A stretch of DNA of 62,828 bases from Acidimicrobiaceae bacterium (GTDB lineage Bacteria > Actinomycetota > Acidimicrobiia > Acidimicrobiales > Ilumatobacteraceae). The notes beneath the pieces are model-generated. The model had not been told where the DNA came from. It made no database searches and saw nothing but the letters and a program-made list of their open reading frames with translations. Position 1 is the stretch's first letter, and every line of letters starts with the position of its first letter. Both the position numbers and the translations under genes were made by a program. The stretch spans positions 1 to 62,828 of the forward strand of contig BGOG01000011.1 in NCBI GenBank assembly GCA_003569125.1, in the 5' to 3' direction. Below, one piece after another: positions 58,298 through 62,828 of this stretch.

Positions 58298-59073
58298 ATG
58301 CAGAATTTGCCGGTGAACTTGCATTGGCGCTGAAAGTTGCCGATGCTGCCGATTCGGTGAGTCTTGCCGGGTTCAACTCGCGCAATTTTTCGGTGATGCG
58401 CAAAGCCGACAAAAGCGAAGTGACCGAAATCGATCGTGCGACTGAAACTGCGATCACAAATATTTTGCGAGCAGAACGCCCCGAGCACAGTGTCTACGGT
58501 GAAGAACACGGCATCGTCGGGCCAAGTGATGCCAAGATGCAATGGGTGATCGATCCGATTGACGGCACGAGCAATTTTGTGCGCGGCGTGCCTGTGTGGG
58601 CTTCGTTAATCGCGCTCGTCGAAGACAACGTGCCCGTGTTGGGCGTCGTTTCCGCGCCGGCTTTACAAATGCGGTGGTGGGCACATCTTGGTGGCGGTGC
58701 GTTTTACAACTCTCAACCGATTCGTGTCAGCAAAATTGACACACTGCGTCATGCAAGCCTGAGTATCACAGCCACGCGAAGTTGGGATTCGACCGGTGCG
58801 ACCGCATCGCTGGCGAAGTTGCAGAGCGATGTTTCTCGCGTTCGTGGCTACGGCGATTTCTGGCAACACATGTTGGTCGCACAAGGCGCGGTTGATGTTG
58901 CTATAGACAACATAGGTTTGGCACCCTACGACATTGCCGCGCTCGTGCCAATTGTTCAAGAAGCAGGCGGAAAGTGCAGTGATCGATTTGGTTTGCAAGA
59001 TTGGCGCGCTAACTCGCTGATTACATCAAATAATTTGTTGCACGACGCAACACTCGCCTATCTGCCGAAATAA
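58298..59073 (+). CDS. Inositol-monophosphatase-family phosphatase (HisN-like; start probably frameshifted)
   Basis: A Mg-dependent sugar or histidinol phosphatase. The metal sites are SVYGEEHG and WVIDPIDGTSNFVRGVPVW, and LAPYDIAALVPIVQEAGG closes the domain. In the frame as read, the only start codons lie far inside dxs. If ATG 58298 is followed by one extra G, the text becomes MAEFAGELALALKVADAADS, the normal family N-terminus. I therefore infer one missing base at 58300 and a start at 58298 (about 258 residues). HisN, SuhB and CysQ-type assignments cannot be separated by eye. Confidence 0.85.
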
Positions 59074-59080
59074 TTTTGTC

Positions 59081-59125
59081 GCTAGTTGCTAGTTGCTAGC
59101 TAGTTGCTAGTTGCGATTGGCTAGT
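59081..59125. repeat. Tandem GCTAGTT repeat between convergent genes
   Basis: Four near-exact GCTAGTT units with an inner GCTA, then GCGATTGGCTAG, give six CTAG cores in 45 bases. The array lies in the 62-base gap between the convergent phosphatase and CoxG genes. It is the most regular of the CTAG arrays and could be a terminator, a protein-binding site or a tandem repeat that varies in number. Confidence 0.7.
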
Positions 59126-59135
59126 CACCAAATTT

Positions 59136-59822
59136 TTAGCGAACGATAAACCAAACGATTGCAGCAATGCCTGCAACTACACCAATTACGGCCGGTAATA
59201 CACGCTTGAGAATTGGCATCGCCAACGACATGCCCGCTGAACCCAACAAATCTAACGGAGCGTTTTCAACTGGTGTGATTATGCGCCGCGTAGTTGTTGC
59301 GTCGCTTGAAGGCGTTACAACTTTTTCGCTCGCTGTGTTGGATATCTTTTCGGGTGCTGCAGTTTGATTCGCATCTTGAGTCAAAACGGTCGTCTCAAGA
59401 TTGACGACAAATTGTTTGAGCAACTTGTCGCTCACATCGGCGAGAGCGCCCCGACCAAATTGAGCGATCTTGCCGGTGATTGTCAAATCAGTGCTGACGG
59501 TGCAACGGGTCGTTGATGCATCCACAACTTCGAGTTGCGCCGTGATAATTGCCGACGCATTACCTTTTCCAGTCGAATCTCGACCCTCGCCTTTTAATAC
59601 GGCGCGATGCAGAGCATCATTTCGCTCTTGAAAAATCGCTTGTCCACCAAATTTGGCGACAATCGGACCAACCTTCACGGTTACATGCCCCTTATATATG
59701 TCTCCTTCGATACTGGTCAAAGTCGCCCCTGGCAAACACGGCGCGATTCTCGCCAAATCAGTCAGAGTCTGCCAAGCAACATCAAGTGGGGCCCTTACTT
59801 CGAACGAATTATTGATTTCCAT
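59136..59822 (-). CDS. CoxG-family SRPBCC protein with C-terminal membrane anchor
   Basis: CoxG proteins help carry CO dehydrogenase-type enzymes to the membrane. The SRPBCC domain (residues 1-150) has NSFEVRAPLDVAWQTLTDL, CLPGATLTSIEGD, and GKIAQFGRGALADVSDKLL near the end, the family's lipid-binding fold. An acidic/Thr-rich linker leads to a C-terminal helix at about residues 205-228 (VLPAVIGVVAGIAAIVWFIV). It is 23 kb from the hydroxylase genes, and its own operon is a single gene. AAGGAG lies eight bases before the ATG. Confidence 0.87.
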   Translation of the reverse strand: MEINNSFEVRAPLDVAWQTLTDLARIAPCLPGATLTSIEGDIYKGHVTVKVGPIVAKFGGQAIFQERNDALHRAVLKGEGRDSTGKGNASAIITAQLEVVDASTTRCTVSTDLTITGKIAQFGRGALADVSDKLLKQFVVNLETTVLTQDANQTAAPEKISNTASEKVVTPSSDATTTRRIITPVENAPLDLLGSAGMSLAMPILKRVLPAVIGVVAGIAAIVWFIVR

Positions 59823-59859
59823 TGTCGAATCTCCTTCGCGTTGATCTTACTTACGCATC

Positions 59860-59865
59860 TAGGCT
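59860..59865 (+). promoter_or_regulatory. Putative -10 element of a leaderless amidohydrolase transcript
   Basis: TAGGCT ends six bases before ATG 59872, with no Shine-Dalgarno sequence in between. The divergent coxG start is 49 bases away. Confidence 0.4.
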
Positions 59866-59871
59866 TGCGTC

Positions 59872-61593
59872 ATGGCTACTACCGTGATTCGCGACGCTTC
59901 GCTTGTTGATGGCACAGGTGCACCGCAACGACCCGCCGACATCGTGATCAACGACGGTCGCATTGTCGAAATCACTCCGGCACTCAAGGCCTCGACTAGT
60001 CACGCATCGCGTGTAATAAATGCAGACTCGATGCTCGTCGCGCCTGGTTGGGTCGATGTGCATACACATTATGACGCACAAGCAACTTGGGATTCTTGGC
60101 TGACGCCAAGCAGTTGGCACGGCGTTACGACAGCAGTAATGGGCAACTGTGGCGTGGGTTTTGCGCCGGCGCTGCCCGAACGACACGAATGGTTAATTGA
60201 ATTAATGGAAGGCGTCGAAGATATTCCTGGTGCGGCGATGACTGAAGGCATCAAATGGGATTGGCAATCGTTTCCTGAATATCTTGATGCACTCGACAAG
60301 CGCAAACGAGTGATCGATCTGGGCTCGCAGATTGGTCACGGTGCGTTGCGTGCATTTGTCATGGGTGATCGCGGTGCAAACAACGAGAACGCAACACCTG
60401 AAGACATCAGCAAGATGGCCGACCTGACTGAACAAGCGTTGCGTGCCGGCGCTCTAGGCTTTTCAACTTCGCGAACTTCGTTGCACAAAAGCAAAAGTGG
60501 AGAGTTCGTGCCAGGCACGAGTGCTCAGCCAGATGAGTTGTATGGCATCGCCGATGGAATCCGTCGTGCTGGTCACGGAATTTTTCAGATGGCTGCCGAA
60601 CATTGGCGCGTGCCAAGTGATGAGTGGGGTTGGATGCGTGAACTCACGCGACGCACTGGTGTCAAGATGAGCATTAATTTAAATCAGCCAGCCGATGATG
60701 CCGAACTTTGGCGCGAAACTTTGACTTTGATCGAGGAGTCGGCAAACCTCGGTGAAAAAATAGAAGCGCAAGTTGCTGGTCGCAGCATCGGTTTAATTAT
60801 GTTCCTGCAGGGCACCGTGCACCCACTGATGATGCACCAGGCATACATCGAAGTTGCCAATTTACCAATTGCTCAGCGCGCGGTTGCACTGGCAGAACCG
60901 GCGCGTCGCGAGCGATTGATTCAAGAACAACCGACACATCGCTTCTTCAAACAATTCGTCGGCGATAATTTTCACACGATGTTTCCGATTACGTCGGCAG
61001 CAATCGATTACGAACCAACGCGCGAACAATCTGTTGCAGGCATCGCCGCTCGCACGGGCAAAAAGCCATTCGAAGTAATCATCGACCATTTGCTTTCTAG
61101 TGGCGGCACCGGAATGATCTATCGTCCATTTTTAAATTATGCATATGGCGATTTGTCGATGACACACGAATTGTTGCAACACCCGAACACTCGAAACGGC
61201 TTGAGCGATGCCGGCGCACACTGTGGCGTAATCTGCGATGGTGGTATGCCGACGTTTATGCTCACTCACTGGGTACGCGATCGCGAGCGCGGGCCGCGGC
61301 TTGAACTTGAACACATGATTAAGCGACAGACTCTTGACACTGCCGAGTTGCATGGTTTATGTGATCGCGGCGCAATTTTGCCAGGCTTGCGCGCCGACAT
61401 CAACGTGATCGATTTTGATTCACTCGGGTTTGATAATCCAAAAGTGGTTTTTGACTTGCCCGCGAATGGACGTCGCCTCGTGCAGACGGCGCACGGTTAT
61501 GTTGCAACTCTTGTCAATGGTGTACAAACTGTCGACCACGACGAGTTCACTGGTGAATTACCAGGCAAACTTGTGCGCGGTCCACAAGCCTAA
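59872..61593 (+). CDS. N-acyl-D-amino-acid deacylase-like amidohydrolase
   Basis: An amidohydrolase-3-type metal hydrolase of 573 residues. The metal motif VDVHTHYDAQATWD near residue 63 has the HxH pattern, followed by GVTTAVMGNCGVGFAP, LGFSTSRTS and SDAGAHCGVICDGG. The last part (FDLPANGRRLVQTAHGYVATLVNG) closes the beta-sandwich typical of D-aminoacylases. It probably hydrolyses an N-acyl-D-amino acid or a cyclic amide; the substrate cannot be read. Gene order places it next to coxG, but in divergent orientation. Confidence 0.9.
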   Translation: MATTVIRDASLVDGTGAPQRPADIVINDGRIVEITPALKASTSHASRVINADSMLVAPGWVDVHTHYDAQATWDSWLTPSSWHGVTTAVMGNCGVGFAPALPERHEWLIELMEGVEDIPGAAMTEGIKWDWQSFPEYLDALDKRKRVIDLGSQIGHGALRAFVMGDRGANNENATPEDISKMADLTEQALRAGALGFSTSRTSLHKSKSGEFVPGTSAQPDELYGIADGIRRAGHGIFQMAAEHWRVPSDEWGWMRELTRRTGVKMSINLNQPADDAELWRETLTLIEESANLGEKIEAQVAGRSIGLIMFLQGTVHPLMMHQAYIEVANLPIAQRAVALAEPARRERLIQEQPTHRFFKQFVGDNFHTMFPITSAAIDYEPTREQSVAGIAARTGKKPFEVIIDHLLSSGGTGMIYRPFLNYAYGDLSMTHELLQHPNTRNGLSDAGAHCGVICDGGMPTFMLTHWVRDRERGPRLELEHMIKRQTLDTAELHGLCDRGAILPGLRADINVIDFDSLGFDNPKVVFDLPANGRRLVQTAHGYVATLVNGVQTVDHDEFTGELPGKLVRGPQA

Positions 61594-61623
61594 AAATTAC
61601 CGTTGGATTTTTGTTGGTTTGCT

Positions 61624-62802
61624 TTGCGACGCATAACTAAGTTTTGCGTCGTCGTTGTTGCGCTGACCGCGTGTGCGACGGGCTCGACAGGTTCGCGCAC
61701 CACAGCAACTAATAATTTGGCGACTGCAACTCAGACCGTGACTGCGACTGCGACCGTGACTGCGCCGCTAGAACTTTCATTCACACTTGCAGTTAGCGGC
61801 GATACTTTGCCTCACAGCCGATTATGGCAAGGTGCCAAACGTAACGCGATCGCCAGCGGTGATAAAAATCGCGACGCTTATGATTTTCGGCCGATGTTTG
61901 CTCTGGTCAAACCAATTCTTTCAAGTGTTGATCTCGCAATCTGTCATCTCGAAACACCAGTTGCCCCGGCAGGTGAAAAGTTATCAACTTTTCCATTTTT
62001 TGGTGTGCCAGTCGAAATCACTGATGCACTTGCTTACGCGGGTTACGACCGTTGTAGCACGGCAAGCAACCACGCGATGGATCGCGGTGCACGAGGCATA
62101 GACGCAACTTTGAACGCCCTCGACCGAGTCAGAATTTCTCATACCGGGATGGCACGCATACCCGACGAAATTAATCCAAAGTTGATTTTGGTAAACGGCA
62201 TTTCGATTGCACATATGTCATACACATTTAGTTACAACGGCCTACCTGCGGCGAACGGTGAAACATGGCGTTCTGCTTTAATCAACACAGATCGTATTTT
62301 GCGCGATGTGCGGCAAGCCCGCAAACTTGGCGCGCAAGTTGTCATGCTGAGTATGCACTGGGGCAACGAACGCGAGTCGACACCAAGTTCATATCAGACA
62401 CAAATTGCCGACGCAATCACAAAATCCGGTGAGGTTGATTTAATTATCGGCAGTCATGCGCATGTGTTGCAGCCCATCAAGATCGTCAACGGCACTTGGG
62501 TCATCTACGGACTCGGAAACTTTTTATCTGATATGCCGACAGCGCCGAAAGATCCACCCTGGCCAGCCAGCACTCAAGATGGCGCAATCGTGACCACAAA
62601 AATTACAGTTACGACTGATGACAAGGTTTTAGTCGCCAAACCAGTAGTCACACCGACTTGGGTTGATCGCGTTGCCGGCTGGCAGATTCGCTCGGTTGTT
62701 AGTGATTTAAAAAATAAAGAACTCAACGCTGCTACACGCTCGGAGCTTCAAATATCTCTGAAGCGAACCACGTCAGTGCTCGGCGAATACATTCGTTACT
62801 AG
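61624..62802 (+). CDS. CapA-like metallophosphatase lipoprotein
   Basis: A poly-gamma-glutamate-synthesis CapA-like protein. From TTG 61624 the N-terminus reads MRRITKFCVVVVALTAC, a signal peptide with lipobox LTAC. A Thr-rich linker follows. The phosphoesterase domain has AVSGDTLPHSRL, ICHLETPVAP, TASNHAMDRGARGI, SMHWGNERE and IIGSHAHVLQP, the metal-ligand pattern of the family. No capB/capC homologues are seen nearby, so its substrate is unknown. TTG 61603 would give seven extra residues, less like a signal peptide. The gene ends 26 bases before the window edge. Confidence 0.88.
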   Translation: MRRITKFCVVVVALTACATGSTGSRTTATNNLATATQTVTATATVTAPLELSFTLAVSGDTLPHSRLWQGAKRNAIASGDKNRDAYDFRPMFALVKPILSSVDLAICHLETPVAPAGEKLSTFPFFGVPVEITDALAYAGYDRCSTASNHAMDRGARGIDATLNALDRVRISHTGMARIPDEINPKLILVNGISIAHMSYTFSYNGLPAANGETWRSALINTDRILRDVRQARKLGAQVVMLSMHWGNERESTPSSYQTQIADAITKSGEVDLIIGSHAHVLQPIKIVNGTWVIYGLGNFLSDMPTAPKDPPWPASTQDGAIVTTKITVTTDDKVLVAKPVVTPTWVDRVAGWQIRSVVSDLKNKELNAATRSELQISLKRTTSVLGEYIRY

Positions 62803-62828
62803 CCACAAGATCAGCCAGATTTTGAGGC

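Noticed and set aside
44371-59125. CRISPR array from the CTAG repeats
   Set aside because: Units are 7-16 bases with no equal-length unique spacers and no cas genes are present.

Overview
The window looks like a chromosomal segment of an actinobacterium (Actinomycetota), most likely of the Acidimicrobiia type; the class is an inference. Gene order follows the actinobacterial core: metG-tatD-(secreted protein)-rsmA-ispE, then glmU-prs-rplY-pth-mfd-PPIase-mazG-eno-divIC and DUF501-ppx. A 30-residue bS22-like ribosomal protein and a Glp/GlpR pair next to galU and fmdB are also actinobacterial traits. GTG and TTG starts are common and coding density is very high, with many 1-4 base stop/start overlaps. 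Base composition is moderate, not the very high GC of streptomycetes or mycobacteria.

Layout. 0-3.9 kb: partial sufB (minus strand) diverging from ychF, a DUF192 gene and rsmI. 3.9-19.9 kb: housekeeping block (metG, tatD, an RlpA-like secreted protein in the slot held by rpfB in mycobacteria, rsmA, ispE, bS22, tRNA-Gln, a short glmU, prs, rplY, pth, mfd, a parvulin lipoprotein, mazG, eno, divIC). 19.9-36.4 kb: a molybdenum-hydroxylase (form II Cox-like) locus placed exactly between divIC and DUF501, which are adjacent in mycobacteria. It has two large catalytic subunits, one small and one medium subunit, an ABC-2 exporter, a PAP2 protein, a Dabb protein and an SDR on the opposite strand, a flavin oxidoreductase, maturation factors (MoxR/CoxD-like, CoxE, two XdhC halves), an XRE regulator and a MocA-like cytidylyltransferase. 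36.4-44.4 kb: DUF501, ppx, GNAT, a His/Arg-rich small protein, enoyl-CoA hydratase, an unknown, PfkB kinase, MFS and acyl-CoA ligase. 44.4-51.7 kb: tRNA-Ala, GlpR/SepX-like, moaC, moaA, Glp/MoeA, a glycolipid-binding-like protein, a serine beta-lactamase-family hydrolase, galU and FmdB-SAF. 51.7-62.8 kb: uppP, tldE-tldD, a second PAP2, dxs, an inositol-phosphatase-family gene, CoxG, a D-aminoacylase-like amidohydrolase and a CapA-like protein.

How it fits together. MoaA, MoaC and Glp/MoeA can build molybdopterin and insert Mo. MocA, XdhC, CoxD and CoxE would finish the cofactor and assemble the hydroxylases, and CoxG is present 23 kb away. Both large subunits carry AYRGAGR, the form II motif, not the CO-oxidising form I motif, so the substrate is unknown.

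Sequence quality. At least ten conserved genes are broken by single-base indels, many in short homopolymers, while the protein stays conserved on both sides. I read these as sequencing or assembly errors and give frame-corrected spans. Non-coding signals worth attention are a repeated TAnnnT-6 nt-start layout (leaderless transcripts), CTAG-rich palindromic arrays at convergent gene ends, and a hairpin whose 3' arm can also pair with the glmU start.
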